DNA from: Terriglobia bacterium
GTDB lineage: Bacteria > Acidobacteriota > Terriglobia > UBA7540
Direction of reading: 5' to 3'
Length of the DNA stretch: 52,830 nucleotides
Assembly (NCBI GenBank): GCA_030038235.1
Contig: JASHPE010000303.1
Location: forward strand, 1-52,830
Part shown: positions 9,317 through 19,927 of the stretch, piece by piece
How the letters are laid out: every line of letters starts with the position of its first letter
Position numbering within the stretch: position 1 is the first letter of the stretch
The notes under the pieces: model-generated
Told to the model about the DNA's origin: nothing
The model's database searches: none
Seen by the model: only the letters and a program-made list of their open reading frames with translations
Translations under genes and position numbers: made by a program

Positions 9317-9587
9317 TCTCTCGAAGAATCTCGCCTTAGCCAAGATCGTGGAGGACGTCAAGACGAGTTCGTCAAAGTGGATCAAGACGCAGCAGCGAGG
9401 GCTCGGATCATTTCATTGGCAAAGCGGCTATGGGGGGTTTTCAGTAAGCCCGGCGGAGGTGGATGAGGTCGCGGCGTATATCGAGCAACAGGAGACCTAC
9501 CACACCGCCCTGAGTTTTCACGATGAGTACAGGAAGTTCCGGGCCAGCTACGAAGTCGAGTACGATGAGCGGTATGTGTGGGACTGA
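9301..9587 (+). pseudogene. REP-associated tyrosine transposase (RAYT, Y1_Tnp), C-terminal remnant
   Basis: The frame reads HILFSLSKNLALAKIVEDVK, then SSSKWIKTQ, GSFHWQSGYGGFSVS and EVDEVAAYIEQQETYH, ending EYEVEYDERYVWD. All are standard C-terminal blocks of IS200/IS605-like RAYT transposases, single-strand-specific HUH nucleases that act on REP hairpins. The tyrosine of AAYIEQQ is the likely nucleophile, but the HUH metal site and everything upstream are missing, and the start is fused to an unrelated fragment. It is non-functional. REP-like hairpins follow directly (9603-9685). Confidence 0.85.
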
Positions 9588-9602
9588 CCGCGAGCTTGTC
9601 AC

Positions 9603-9685
9603 GCCCTTTCAGGGCTTGAGGTCGGTCGACGGTTACTTCAACTCTGGGCGTTGCCCAGGGCTGTGATGGCTCGCCCCTTCGGGGC
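9603..9685. repeat. REP-like cluster of three hairpins
   Basis: Three short perfect hairpins with three-base loops follow the RAYT remnant: GCCCT-TTC-AGGGC (9603-9615), CTGGGC-GTT-GCCCAG (9644-9658) and GCCCC-TTC-GGGGC (9673-9685). The last is followed by TTTAA and could act as a weak terminator. Arrays of such hairpins beside RAYT genes are the usual substrates of these transposases, so gene and repeat support each other. Confidence 0.75.
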
Positions 9686-9766
9686 TTTAATGAATGGCTC
9701 AATGAATCAATCACCCGATGAGAGGATGATTCGAGGGCCCGATGGCTCAATGACCCGATAAATCCG
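9686..9766. repeat. Short direct repeats before mutL
   Basis: The words ATGGCTCAATGA (about 9692 and 9741) and ACCCGAT (9713 and 9753) recur between the hairpins and the mutL start, with many variants of ATGA/CCCGATG between. No gene is present. This is the same kind of degenerate iterated filler found in other gaps of the window. No strong ribosome binding site for mutL lies in it. Confidence 0.5.
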
Positions 9767-11902
9767 ATGTCCATAATTCACGTTCTCCCCGACCGCGTCG
9801 CCAACCAGATCGCCGCCGGCGAGGTGGTGGAACGTCCGGCGTCGATCGTCAAAGAGTTGCTCGAAAACTCGCTCGACGCCAGAGCCAATCGCCTGGACGT
9901 CGAGGTCGAGGCGGGCGGGAGGCGATTGATTCGCGTGACCGACAACGGTTGCGGCATGGGCCGCGACGACGCCCTGCTGGCGTTCGAGCGGCACGCTACG
10001 AGCAAAATTCGCAAGGCCGAGGACCTGCTCGAAATCGCGACGCTCGGCTTCCGCGGCGAAGCGCTGCCGTCGATTGCCGCCGTCTCGCGCGTGGTGCTCG
10101 AAACGCGCGCCGAGTCCGAAGCGTCCGGGACACGCGTGGAAATTGCGGGCGGAAAGCTCCGCGATGTTAAGGAAATTGCCTGGCCGCAGGGTACGCGCAT
10201 CGAAGCCCGGGATCTCTTCTTCAACACGCCCGCGCGGCGCAAGTTTCTCAAATCGGAATCGACGGAACTAGGCCACGTCGCGAGCCTTGTCACGCACTAT
10301 GCGCTCGCTCATCCCGAAAAGAGCTTCCGCCTGGCCTCCATGTCGCACGAGTTGCTCAACGCCGCGCCCGCGCCCGACGCGCGCACGCGAGTCTATCAGT
10401 TGCTCGGAGGCCAGACGCTCGAACAGCTCATCGAAATTGCACCCGCAGAGCGGCGTCTGCCGGCCCTGGCAACTTTCGGTGAGCTCGAGGAGAACGAGCC
10501 GCCAGAGCCCGCGGGATTTGTGCGGCTCACAGGGTTCGTCTCCAAGCCCGAAGTGCAGCGGCTGAACCGCAACGAGGTCTACTTCTTCGTGAACCGCCGC
10601 CTGGTACGCGACCGGCTGATCCTGCACGCCATCACCGAGGCTTATCGCAACATCCTGCCGCCGCGCATGTTCCCAGTGGCCCTGGTTTTCCTGGAACTGC
10701 CACCGCAGGAAGTGGACGTGAACGTTCATCCCTCGAAGACCGAAGTGCGGTTCCGGCGATCGAGCTTCATCCACGATTTCACCCGCGACGTGATCCGTCA
10801 GTCGCTGGTGGCCGCGCGTCCCGTGGCCGCCTTCCCGCTGCGCCGCGCTGCCGCAGAGCCTGCGATCGAAGCTCTTGAGGCGATGGAAAGGCTCGCGGAT
10901 GAAACACCCGGCTTGGGCATGGGTGCAAGCGATCCAGCACAACCGGAGGCATCTTCGGGCGGACTCCCATCACCTCACGAGCGCCGGCCTGAAGGTGCCC
11001 GCGCCTCCGCCTTTCCCGCCGCGCCACGCTGGCATGGCGCCGGAGGGTTCGCGCTCACCGCGCCTACGCCGGCACCCGTTACGGGTCGTTTGCCGCTCGA
11101 AGCCGCGTCACCAACAGGCCAGCCAAGGGATCAACTGGCAGGATCGTCCCCGCCGCCGTCGACGCCTTCTCCTTGGACGCCGACGGCCGAGCCATTTTCG
11201 CCGGCGCCACGCACGGGTGACACGGCCACAGCGTCCTCACCAGCCTCGTGTACGCCGCGTGACGCTCCCGCCGCGTTGCCTCGAAGCACGCAATCTCCAT
11301 CCGCAATGCCCGGTCCGGAGTTTCCCGTCGATCTACGACCGCTGGGACAGGTGGAAGACAGCTACATTGTAGCCACCAATGCGGCAGGTTTGTGGATTGT
11401 TGACCAGCACGCGGCCCACGAGCGGATCTTATTCGAGAAGCATCTGCGTCAGGTGCGCGAGCGCGCGGTCGATGCCCAGCGGCTGCTCCTGCCGATCATC
11501 ATTGAGTTGAAGCCGGGACAACAAGCGGTGTTCGAGGAGATCGCCGAGGAACTCGCGGCTAACGGTTTCGATGTCGAACCGTTCGGCCAACGCACCGTGG
11601 CCGTCAAGACGGCGCCCGCCGAGATCGCCGCCGAGGATGTGGAGCGTCTGCTGATTGAGATTCTGGACGGACTGGGTCAGGAAACCGCGGGCGTCACGCT
11701 GGAGGTGCTGCGCGGGCGGATCAGTGCGTCGCTTGCCTGCCGGGCAGCCATCAAGATTCACATGGCGCTCGATCACACCAAGATGGAGTGGCTGCTCGCG
11801 GAGCTTGCGCGGGCCGAGTCGCCGATGGCCTGCCCGCACGGACGTCCGGTGATGCTGCGCTATGCGATCCGCGAGCTGGAGAGGGCGTTTCGCCGGATCT
11901 GA
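9767..11902 (+). CDS. mutL: DNA mismatch repair protein MutL (endonuclease type)
   Basis: A 711-residue mismatch-repair ATPase that couples MutS recognition to strand removal. The GHKL ATPase domain occupies about 1-335, with N-box ELLENSLDA, DNGCGM, RHATSKI and GFRGEAL. A proline- and alanine-rich low-complexity linker runs about 370-530. The C-terminal domain has the metal motif DQHA-x2-E-x4-E (from about 546) plus the ACR and CPHGRP elements. These residues mark MutL proteins that nick DNA themselves, used by organisms without MutH. ATG 9767 begins the canonical IHVLPDRVANQIAAGEVV; translation-initiation signals upstream are weak. Intact. An unannotatable overlapping frame over the linker is a GC-skew artefact. 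Confidence 0.97.
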   Translation: MSIIHVLPDRVANQIAAGEVVERPASIVKELLENSLDARANRLDVEVEAGGRRLIRVTDNGCGMGRDDALLAFERHATSKIRKAEDLLEIATLGFRGEALPSIAAVSRVVLETRAESEASGTRVEIAGGKLRDVKEIAWPQGTRIEARDLFFNTPARRKFLKSESTELGHVASLVTHYALAHPEKSFRLASMSHELLNAAPAPDARTRVYQLLGGQTLEQLIEIAPAERRLPALATFGELEENEPPEPAGFVRLTGFVSKPEVQRLNRNEVYFFVNRRLVRDRLILHAITEAYRNILPPRMFPVALVFLELPPQEVDVNVHPSKTEVRFRRSSFIHDFTRDVIRQSLVAARPVAAFPLRRAAAEPAIEALEAMERLADETPGLGMGASDPAQPEASSGGLPSPHERRPEGARASAFPAAPRWHGAGGFALTAPTPAPVTGRLPLEAASPTGQPRDQLAGSSPPPSTPSPWTPTAEPFSPAPRTGDTATASSPASCTPRDAPAALPRSTQSPSAMPGPEFPVDLRPLGQVEDSYIVATNAAGLWIVDQHAAHERILFEKHLRQVRERAVDAQRLLLPIIIELKPGQQAVFEEIAEELAANGFDVEPFGQRTVAVKTAPAEIAAEDVERLLIEILDGLGQETAGVTLEVLRGRISASLACRAAIKIHMALDHTKMEWLLAELARAESPMACPHGRPVMLRYAIRELERAFRRI

Positions 11903-12022
11903 GAAGTGCGCGGCCGATACCGAAAGACACGAGCAAGGAGGCGCAACTTCTCTCTTGCGGATGGGTTCAAGAAATCGATAGCATTGATAACTCCGGAGGG
12001 GACGCGATTCCAGGAGGGACAC

Positions 12023-12676
12023 ATGCGCCCAACAGTACGGTATCTTGGAGAACATTTGATATTAGCCGGACTGCTGGTCTTCGGAATTGCGGCGGGGGGG
12101 TCGATCTCCGGCGCTTACGCGCAGTCCGGCAGCGGCGGTTCGACGGCAGCCGCGCCGGCGTCGTCATCAACGCCCGGTCAGATCGGCCGGCCGCTTGACG
12201 CATTCGATTCCTTTCTTCAATCCCACCCCGACGTCGCCAGCAAAGTGCGCACCAATCCTTCGCTGCTCAGCAACTCGACGTATATGTCGCAGCATCCCGA
12301 GCTGCAGAGCTTTATGAGCGCTCACCCGGGCGTCGCGCGAGTGGCTCAGAATAATCCACAGCGCCTGATGGCGGCCGACCAGAGGTTCCGCCAAAGCGGC
12401 TATGCTGTGGATCGCGAGCAGATGCGCGGCTTCGACAGTTTCATGAAGAACCATCCGGACATCGCGCAGCAGGTGAGCAAGGATCCGAAGCTGCTCACGA
12501 GCCAGAAGTACATTTCGGGCCACCCGGAACTGCAGCAATACATGAAGAGTCATCCGGGAGTTGCGAACGACCTTCAGAAGCATCCTGGATACTTTCTGCA
12601 GCGGTCGGCAAACTTCAATCAAAATCATCCAGGCGCTGCTTCCGCGGGTGCGCCGGCGAGGGCCGCGCGTCCATAG
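12023..12676 (+). CDS. Secreted protein with two 56-residue HPD/HPEL/HPGV repeats
   Basis: A 217-residue protein. I chose ATG 12023 because CAGGAGGGA lies just upstream and a clear signal peptide follows (hydrophobic about 12-30, cleavage near AYAQ at 31-34); the upstream in-frame extension is unlikely. After a Ser/Ala/Pro spacer come two repeats of equal length that align without gaps, about 61-116 and 137-192. Both follow FDSF-x3-HPD, V-x3-P-x-LL, Y-x3-HPELQ, M-x2-HPGVA. A partial third copy (FNQNHPG) closes the protein. No catalytic motif is visible and I do not recognise a named domain. It is probably periplasmic or surface-bound and helical. It stands alone between mutL and cmk. Confidence 0.8.
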   Translation: MRPTVRYLGEHLILAGLLVFGIAAGGSISGAYAQSGSGGSTAAAPASSSTPGQIGRPLDAFDSFLQSHPDVASKVRTNPSLLSNSTYMSQHPELQSFMSAHPGVARVAQNNPQRLMAADQRFRQSGYAVDREQMRGFDSFMKNHPDIAQQVSKDPKLLTSQKYISGHPELQQYMKSHPGVANDLQKHPGYFLQRSANFNQNHPGAASAGAPARAARP

Positions 12677-12817
12677 CCTGCGCACAGGATACTTGCGGGG
12701 CCGGAAAGCCGACCTCCGCGATGCTCCCACCTTCACAGTTGCTCCCCGGCGATCACACCCAAATTCTCTCCACTTCCTGATATATTTCTTTCGGGCGGCA
12801 ATCTCGGCCGGGCGGCG

Positions 12818-13522
12818 ATGTCCAAACCCTTGATTATTGCTATTGACGGACCGGCCGGCGCCGGCAAGAGCACCGTGGCGCGCGCTCTGGCCCAGCGGCT
12901 TGGCTTGACCTACATCGACAGCGGTGCGACCTACCGTGCTGCAGCGCTCAAAGTGGTGGAGAGCCGTGTTTCGCCCGCCGATCCTGCCGCCGTGCTCGAC
13001 TCGGTGAACCACTGCCGCATCACGTTCGCCACCGATGACGGCGAATGGCACGTCATGCTCGATGACCGCGACGTCGCTGGTCTCATCCGTACGCCCGAGG
13101 TGACCCGGGCTGCGGCCTGGGTGTCACGCGTGCCCGAAGTGCGGCAGAAGCTCGTTGCCTTGCAGCGCGAGGCCGCGCAGGGCGCGGGCGTGGTAATGGA
13201 AGGGCGTGACATCGGAACCGTGGTCTTTCCCGACGCGCCGCTCAAGATCTTTCTCGAGGCTCATCCGGCAGAACGCGCCCGCCGGCGGTTGGATCAGGAA
13301 CAAGCCGATGGACGCAGCGCCAGCCTGACCGCGACGGCTGACGAGATCCGCCGGCGAGATCAACTCGACGCGGAGCGGAAGGTGTCACCGCTTCTACCGG
13401 CCGCGGATGCCGTGCGCATTGACTCAACGCACCTCACCGCCGGCGAGGTTGTGGAGCGAATCTTGAATCTGGCGAAGGAAAGAGGGCTTATCGAGAAATC
13501 GGGAGCGCTGAACGCGGAATGA
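12818..13522 (+). CDS. cmk: Cytidylate kinase
   Basis: A 234-residue cytoplasmic kinase that phosphorylates CMP/dCMP with ATP in pyrimidine nucleotide recycling. The P-loop IDGPAGAGKSTVARALA begins near residue 9 and is followed by YIDSGATYRAAAL, the CMP-site region. EGRDIGTVVFPDA and the lid arginines RARRRLDQE (about 148-157) are present, as is a DS-TH near the C-terminus. One variation is GATYRA where GAMYRA is more usual. Length fits the family. ATG 12818 has only a weak GGCGG-like leader. The gene is convergent with rho, separated by about 60 bases of repeat. Confidence 0.95.
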   Translation: MSKPLIIAIDGPAGAGKSTVARALAQRLGLTYIDSGATYRAAALKVVESRVSPADPAAVLDSVNHCRITFATDDGEWHVMLDDRDVAGLIRTPEVTRAAAWVSRVPEVRQKLVALQREAAQGAGVVMEGRDIGTVVFPDAPLKIFLEAHPAERARRRLDQEQADGRSASLTATADEIRRRDQLDAERKVSPLLPAADAVRIDSTHLTAGEVVERILNLAKERGLIEKSGALNAE

Positions 13523-13582
13523 AATTCAAGATTTCAGATAGCAAAGCTATTCATCATTCACCATTCAGAATTCATCATTCAG
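13523..13582. repeat. ATTCATCATTC-type simple repeat between convergent genes
   Basis: Between the stops of cmk and rho lie iterations of CATTCA/CATCATTCA (13550-13581), preceded by TTCAAGATTTCAG. The block is AT-rich and contains no gene. It may serve as a shared transcription end, although no G+C stem with a T-run is visible. Confidence 0.5.
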
Positions 13583-15031
<1,449 letters not shown>

Positions 15032-15274
15032 AGTGGGATTTCACACCAGCGAAGCCCAGGCTGGACACACAACCAGAAATTTCAGGGTGGTCTCAACAGG
15101 CCTCAACGTGGATCGACGACAGACATCAACACGGCAAAACCCGACGGGGAAACCATGCGGATCAGGACACAGTTTACTACTTCCCGCCGTTTGATGCAAG
15201 CAAACGCCGATTCGTTTCTGCGCGGGTGCCTTTTTTTTCACGAAATCGACTCTGGGACGCCAGCTCCTACAACG

Positions 15275-17719
15275 CTAATTGGTCAATTGCCCCCGGTCGG
15301 CCTCGCCCGGACCTTCGAGCTCCGGCCTGGTCTCGGCGGGAGACGGCAGGACCTCGGGGGACAACACAGATTGCTCTTCGATTTTGCGCTCCAGGGCGAG
15401 ATCCAGCACCTCATCCATGGTGTCCACAAAGCGAAGTGAGATTTCCTGCTGAATATTCGCAGGAATCTCCGATAAATCCTTTTCGTTGTCGCGCGGCAGC
15501 AACACCGTGGCGACGCCCAGGCGGTGGGCCGCCAGCACCTTCTCCTTGATTCCGCCGATGGGCAGAACCTTTCCTCGCAGGGTGATCTCGCCGGTCATGG
15601 CCACATCGCGGCGCGCCGGGATCCGGGTGAGCGCGCTCACGATGGCGGTAGCCAGCGTGATGCCGGCCGACGGACCGTCCTTGGGAATGGCGCCCTCGGG
15701 AATGTGAAGGTGGATGTCATAGCGCCGGTAGAAGTCGGCGTCCAGACCCAGGCGCGCCGCCCGCGACCGCACATAGCTCATGGCGGCCTGGCCGGACTCC
15801 TGCATCACCTCTCCCAGCTTCCCCGTCAGCAGCAGACGGCCCTTGCCCTGCATGATGGTGGCTTCGATGTGCAGAATCTCGCCGCCGACCTCAGTCCACG
15901 CGAGACCCACCGCCAGACCCACCTCGTTCTTCTCTTCGGCGCGGGTGTCGCGGAACTTGACAACGCCGAGGTATTCCTTCACGTCCTCAGGCTTCACCTC
16001 GACCTGGAACTTGGTACCCTCGGCCACCACTTTGCGGGCCACCTTCCGGCTGATGTTCGATATCTCGCGCTCGAGATTACGTACGCCGGCCTCGCGTGTG
16101 TAGTTGCGAATCACACCGCGCAGAGCGTCGTCGGTGAAGTTCAGGTTCTCAGGCTTCAGCCCGCACGCCTCGCGCTGCTTGCGCACCAGAAATCGCTTGG
16201 CGATCTCCAGCTTCTCGGGCTCGGTGTAGCCCGAAAGACGCAGGATCTCCATGCGATCCTGCAACGGTTGCGGAATGGTATGGATCACATTGGCGGTGGT
16301 GATGAAGAACACCTTCGAGAGGTCGTATTCCACGTCCAGATAGTGATCCATGAACGTGCTGTTCTGCTCGGGATCGAGCACTTCCAGCAAAGCCGCCGAG
16401 GGATCGCCGCGGAAGTCCATGCTCATCTTGTCGACTTCATCGAGCAGGAAAACCGGATTCACGGTCCCGGCCTTTTTCATCATCTGCAGGATCTGGCCGG
16501 GCAGCGCGCCGATATACGTCCGCCGGTGGCCGCGGATTTCCGCCTCGTCGCGCACGCCGCCGAGCGAGAGTCTCACGAACTTGCGTCCCGTGGCGCGTGC
16601 AATCGAACGTCCGAGCGACGTTTTGCCGACGCCGGGAGGACCGACGAAGCACAGGATGGAGCCTTTGGGCACCTTGACAAGCTGGCGGACCGCCAGGAAC
16701 TCGAGGATGCGCTCCTTGATCTTTTCCAGCCCGTAGTGGTCTTCTTCGAGCACTTTCTCGGCCGCGCGGATGTCGCGCACTTCCTTGGACTTCTTCTTCC
16801 AGGGCACGGAAAGCAGCCACTCGAGGTAATTGCGCGAGACGGTGGTCTCGGCCGACATCGGCGGCATCATCTCCAGGCGCCCGAGTTCGGCCTCGGCCTT
16901 CTCGCGGGCGTCCTTGGTCATGCCCGAGGTTTCGATCCGTTTTTTCAGCTCTTCGATTTCGTTTTTCTCGTTGCGCCCCAACTCCTTCTGAATGGCTTTG
17001 ATCTTCTCGTTCAGATAGTATTCGCGCTGGGCACGCTCCATCTGGCGCTTCACGCGTCCCTGAATCGTCCGATCGACGTTCAGCTTCTCGATTTCGATAT
17101 CGAGGATGTCGGCGACGCGGGTCAGCCGGTCCACAGGATCGAAGATTTCGAGCAGTTCCTGCTTCTCCTCGATGGAGATATTGAGATTGGCGGAGACGGT
17201 GTCCGTGAACTTCCCGATGTCGTCAGACTTCACCGCTGCGATCATGGTCTCGTAATTCGGGCTCTGCGAGAGCTTCACGTACTGTTCAAAGAGCGAGGTC
17301 ACGCGCTGCTGGAGCTGTTCGAGGCTGGGCGTGGAAACCGGACGATAAGTGGTAGTGCGGACGCTTACGCGGAAGTAGCCTTCGTCGTTGGCAACCTTCA
17401 GAATCTTGCCGCGTTCCGCGCCTTCCACCAATACCTTGATGTTGCCGTCCGGCAGCTTGACGCTCTGCACGATGTTGGCAATCGTACCGACCTGGTAAAT
17501 CTCGTTAGGCTTGGGCTCGTCTACCGAGGCGTCATGCTGCGTCGCCAGGAAGATCTTCTTGTCGGCAGCCAGTGCGTCTTCAAGCGCGCGGATGGAGCTG
17601 TCCCGCCCTACAACGAACGCCGACATCATATAGGGAAAGATGACCACATCGCGCAAGGGCATCATGGGCAATGCGCGCGTATCGCTTTTTTCTCGTCCCG
17701 CAAAGAGCTGTGAACTCAT
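15275..17719 (-). CDS. lon: ATP-dependent protease Lon
   Basis: An 814-residue AAA+ serine protease that removes misfolded and regulatory proteins in the cytoplasm. The LON substrate domain (about 15-210, [19 protein letters not shown]) is followed by a coiled-coil region. The AAA+ module has Walker [12 protein letters not shown], Walker [11 protein letters not shown] and sensor elements. The proteolytic domain has the Ser-Lys dyad: Ser684 in KDGPSAG and Lys727 in [10 protein letters not shown]. The C-terminus carries an acidic tail of about 45 residues. It lies downstream of clpX with 198 bases of repeat-containing spacer, so it may have its own promoter. Intact. Confidence 0.98.
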   Translation of the reverse strand: MSSQLFAGREKSDTRALPMMPLRDVVIFPYMMSAFVVGRDSSIRALEDALAADKKIFLATQHDASVDEPKPNEIYQVGTIANIVQSVKLPDGNIKVLVEGAERGKILKVANDEGYFRVSVRTTTYRPVSTPSLEQLQQRVTSLFEQYVKLSQSPNYETMIAAVKSDDIGKFTDTVSANLNISIEEKQELLEIFDPVDRLTRVADILDIEIEKLNVDRTIQGRVKRQMERAQREYYLNEKIKAIQKELGRNEKNEIEELKKRIETSGMTKDAREKAEAELGRLEMMPPMSAETTVSRNYLEWLLSVPWKKKSKEVRDIRAAEKVLEEDHYGLEKIKERILEFLAVRQLVKVPKGSILCFVGPPGVGKTSLGRSIARATGRKFVRLSLGGVRDEAEIRGHRRTYIGALPGQILQMMKKAGTVNPVFLLDEVDKMSMDFRGDPSAALLEVLDPEQNSTFMDHYLDVEYDLSKVFFITTANVIHTIPQPLQDRMEILRLSGYTEPEKLEIAKRFLVRKQREACGLKPENLNFTDDALRGVIRNYTREAGVRNLEREISNISRKVARKVVAEGTKFQVEVKPEDVKEYLGVVKFRDTRAEEKNEVGLAVGLAWTEVGGEILHIEATIMQGKGRLLLTGKLGEVMQESGQAAMSYVRSRAARLGLDADFYRRYDIHLHIPEGAIPKDGPSAGITLATAIVSALTRIPARRDVAMTGEITLRGKVLPIGGIKEKVLAAHRLGVATVLLPRDNEKDLSEIPANIQQEISLRFVDTMDEVLDLALERKIEEQSVLSPEVLPSPAETRPELEGPGEADRGQLTN

Positions 17720-17734
17720 TCTTACCTCTTACCG

Positions 17735-17917
17735 AGAAGTCAGGAGTCATAAGCAAGAAGCCAGGAGCCGGAAGTCGGAAGCGCTCGAACGAACGTTGCA
17801 CAAAGGACTCCCACTCCAAGCACCGCAAGTCTTGAGCCAAGCAAGCTATGCGCTGCGGGCATCGGAGCAATCATTCTGACTCCTGGCTTCTGACTCCTGG
17901 CTTCTGACTCCTGCCTC
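17735..17917. repeat. Inverted simple-sequence repeat between clpX and lon
   Basis: Near 17737-17775 the sequence iterates AGGAGTC / AAGCCAGGAG. At 17877-17915 it iterates the complement, TGACTCCTGGCTTC, about two and a half times with a 14-base period. The halves could pair into a stem with a loop of roughly 100 bases. It sits inside the otherwise standard clpX-lon gap and may affect read-through into lon. No gene is present. Confidence 0.65.
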
Positions 17918-19180
17918 CTATCCCGCCTTCTCGAGCAACGCCGAGGTGAAACTGATCTCGCGATTGCGGACCATTTCCTCGGTGATCACGAAATCTCGCA
18001 GCTTGCGCTGGCTCGGAAGGTTGTACATCAAGTCCAGCATGAGGTCTTCCAGGATCATGCGCAAGCCCCGCGCGCCGACTTTGCGCGCCAGCGCCTCGCG
18101 CGCGATGGCCCGAAGAGCGCCGTCGCTGAACCGCAGCCTCACGTTCTCAAACTCAAACAATCGCTGATACTGCCGCACCAGTGCATTCTTGGGACGCGTC
18201 AGGATCTCTACCAGCGCTTCCTCATCGAGGTCGTTCAACACGCTCAGCACCGGCAGGCGGCCGACGAATTCGGGAATCAGCCCGTACTTGATCAGATCGG
18301 TGGGCTGCGTTTGATCGAGCAGTTCGTAATTGCGCCGGCTGGGCCCGGGCGCCGCCGGATCGTCCGTGTGAAACCCCACGCTCCGCCTTCCGATGCGCCG
18401 CTCGATGATCCGCTCCAGACCCACAAACGCGCCTCCGCAAATAAAGAGGATGTTCGTGGTGTCCACCGGAGTGAATTCCTGGTGCGGATGCTTGCGGCCG
18501 CCCTGCGGCGGCACGTTGGCGACCGTGCCTTCCAGAATCTTCAGCAACGCCTGCTGCACGCCTTCTCCTGAGACGTCGCGCGTGATGGAAGGGTTTTCAT
18601 CCTTTTTGGAGATCTTATCGATTTCGTCAATGTAGATAATCCCCTGCTGCGCACGCTGCACGTCATAATTCGCGGCTTGCAGCACCTTGAGGATGATGTT
18701 TTCCACGTCCTCGCCCACGTATCCGGCCTCGGTGAGCGTGGTGGCGTCCACGATAGCAAACGGCACGTCGAGCATTCGCGCCAGGGTCTGCGCCAGCAGC
18801 GTCTTGCCCGTGCCCGTGGGACCGATCAGCAGGATATTGGACTTGGTCAGTTCCACATCCGCCCGCTGGCGGCTGAGCAGGATGCGCTTGTAGTGATTGT
18901 AGACGGCTACCGCAAGCTTCTTCTTGGCCTTGTCCTGGCCCACAACGTACTGTTCGAGGAAGACCTTCACGTCCGCCGGCCGCGGGAGCGCCGTGTTCTG
19001 GAGGGGGACTGGCCGTTCCGGCGTTTCCTCCTCCAGGATGCTATTGCATACCGCCACGCACTCGTCGCAAATGTACGCCCGCGGACGCTCGTCGGGAGAA
19101 GAGATCAGCCGACGAACACTCTCCTGGCTCTTGTGGCAAAACGAACAGCGAAGCGACTCTTCCGGACCCGTCTTCTTCAC
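17918..19180 (-). CDS. clpX: ATP-dependent Clp protease ATP-binding subunit ClpX
   Basis: A 420-residue AAA+ unfoldase that feeds substrates to ClpP. The N-terminal zinc domain has four cysteines, Cys12, Cys15, Cys38 and Cys41 (CSFC...CDEC). The AAA+ core shows Walker [12 protein letters not shown], Walker [11 protein letters not shown], the pore-loop GYVGEDVE and the sensor-2 region GARGLRMI. The ClpP-docking loop is less clear than in E. coli. It starts 59 bases after clpP on the same strand, in the conserved tig-clpP-clpX order. Intact. Confidence 0.98.
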   Translation of the reverse strand: MKKTGPEESLRCSFCHKSQESVRRLISSPDERPRAYICDECVAVCNSILEEETPERPVPLQNTALPRPADVKVFLEQYVVGQDKAKKKLAVAVYNHYKRILLSRQRADVELTKSNILLIGPTGTGKTLLAQTLARMLDVPFAIVDATTLTEAGYVGEDVENIILKVLQAANYDVQRAQQGIIYIDEIDKISKKDENPSITRDVSGEGVQQALLKILEGTVANVPPQGGRKHPHQEFTPVDTTNILFICGGAFVGLERIIERRIGRRSVGFHTDDPAAPGPSRRNYELLDQTQPTDLIKYGLIPEFVGRLPVLSVLNDLDEEALVEILTRPKNALVRQYQRLFEFENVRLRFSDGALRAIAREALARKVGARGLRMILEDLMLDLMYNLPSQRKLRDFVITEEMVRNREISFTSALLEKAG

Positions 19181-19239
19181 TCCAGGCTCTCCCCTAAAGC
19201 GTTCAACTAAGATGCAGGGCGCTACAGCGAAGGGACCGT

Positions 19240-19860
19240 CTATTTGTGCTTATAGACGATCTCATCGACCATGCCATACTCGAGCGCCTGCTGGGCGCTC
19301 ATCCAGAAGTCGCGCTCCACGTCATGCTCGATCTTCCCGACCGACTGCTTGGTGTGCTGGGCCAGGATCTCATTGATACTGGCGCGCAGCCTCAGAATTT
19401 CGCGGGCGTGAATATCGATGTCCGTGGCCTGACCCGATACGCCGCCGATCCACGGCTGATGAATCAGCACCCGGGCGTTGGGCAGAGCAAACCGCTTTCC
19501 CGGCGCGCCGGAGCATAGGAGCACGGCCGCGATGCTGGCGGCCATGCCGATGCACGTGGTGCAAACGTCGGGCCGTATGAACTGCATGGTATCGTAAATG
19601 GCCATGCCGGCCGAGACGCTGCCGCCCGGCGAGTTGATATAGAGTTGGACGTCCTTTTCCGGGTCTTCGGCGGCGAGATACAGAAGCTGGGCCGTCACCA
19701 GATTAGCTACGTTGTCATCGATCTGCGTACCGATAAAGATAATATTGTCGCGCAGCAGGCGTGAGTAAATGTCGTAGGCCCGCTCGCCCCGGTTGGTCTG
19801 TTCCACCACCATGGGCACCAGCGTCATTTGCGCTTCACTCATCTCCGTCTTCATTTTCAT
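19240..19860 (-). CDS. clpP: ATP-dependent Clp protease proteolytic subunit
   Basis: A 206-residue serine peptidase that forms the barrel of ClpXP. Catalytic residues in this numbering are Ser109 ([10 protein letters not shown]), His134 (LIHQPW) and Asp184 (VERDFWM). The loop [17 protein letters not shown] and the handle region [14 protein letters not shown] are canonical. ATG 19860 gives six residues before a second possible start, MSEAQ (19842). A short propeptide is likely cut in the mature enzyme. It lies 67 bases downstream of tig and 59 upstream of clpX, so it is probably co-transcribed with both. Confidence 0.98.
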   Translation of the reverse strand: MKMKTEMSEAQMTLVPMVVEQTNRGERAYDIYSRLLRDNIIFIGTQIDDNVANLVTAQLLYLAAEDPEKDVQLYINSPGGSVSAGMAIYDTMQFIRPDVCTTCIGMAASIAAVLLCSGAPGKRFALPNARVLIHQPWIGGVSGQATDIDIHAREILRLRASINEILAQHTKQSVGKIEHDVERDFWMSAQQALEYGMVDEIVYKHK

Positions 19861-19927
19861 CGGCGTCCATCTTCCCTGAGCGACCCCGAGGGGCCCCGAA
19901 AGGCATTATCCCGGGGCACGAGCATAT

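Noticed and set aside
11906..12022. Longer start for the HPD-repeat protein
   Set aside because: It would bury the signal peptide; ATG 12023 has the good ribosome binding site.
15524..17713. 729-codon plus-strand frame opposite lon
   Set aside because: Mirrors lon codon structure (His/Leu/Gln-rich). Lon is certain on the other strand.
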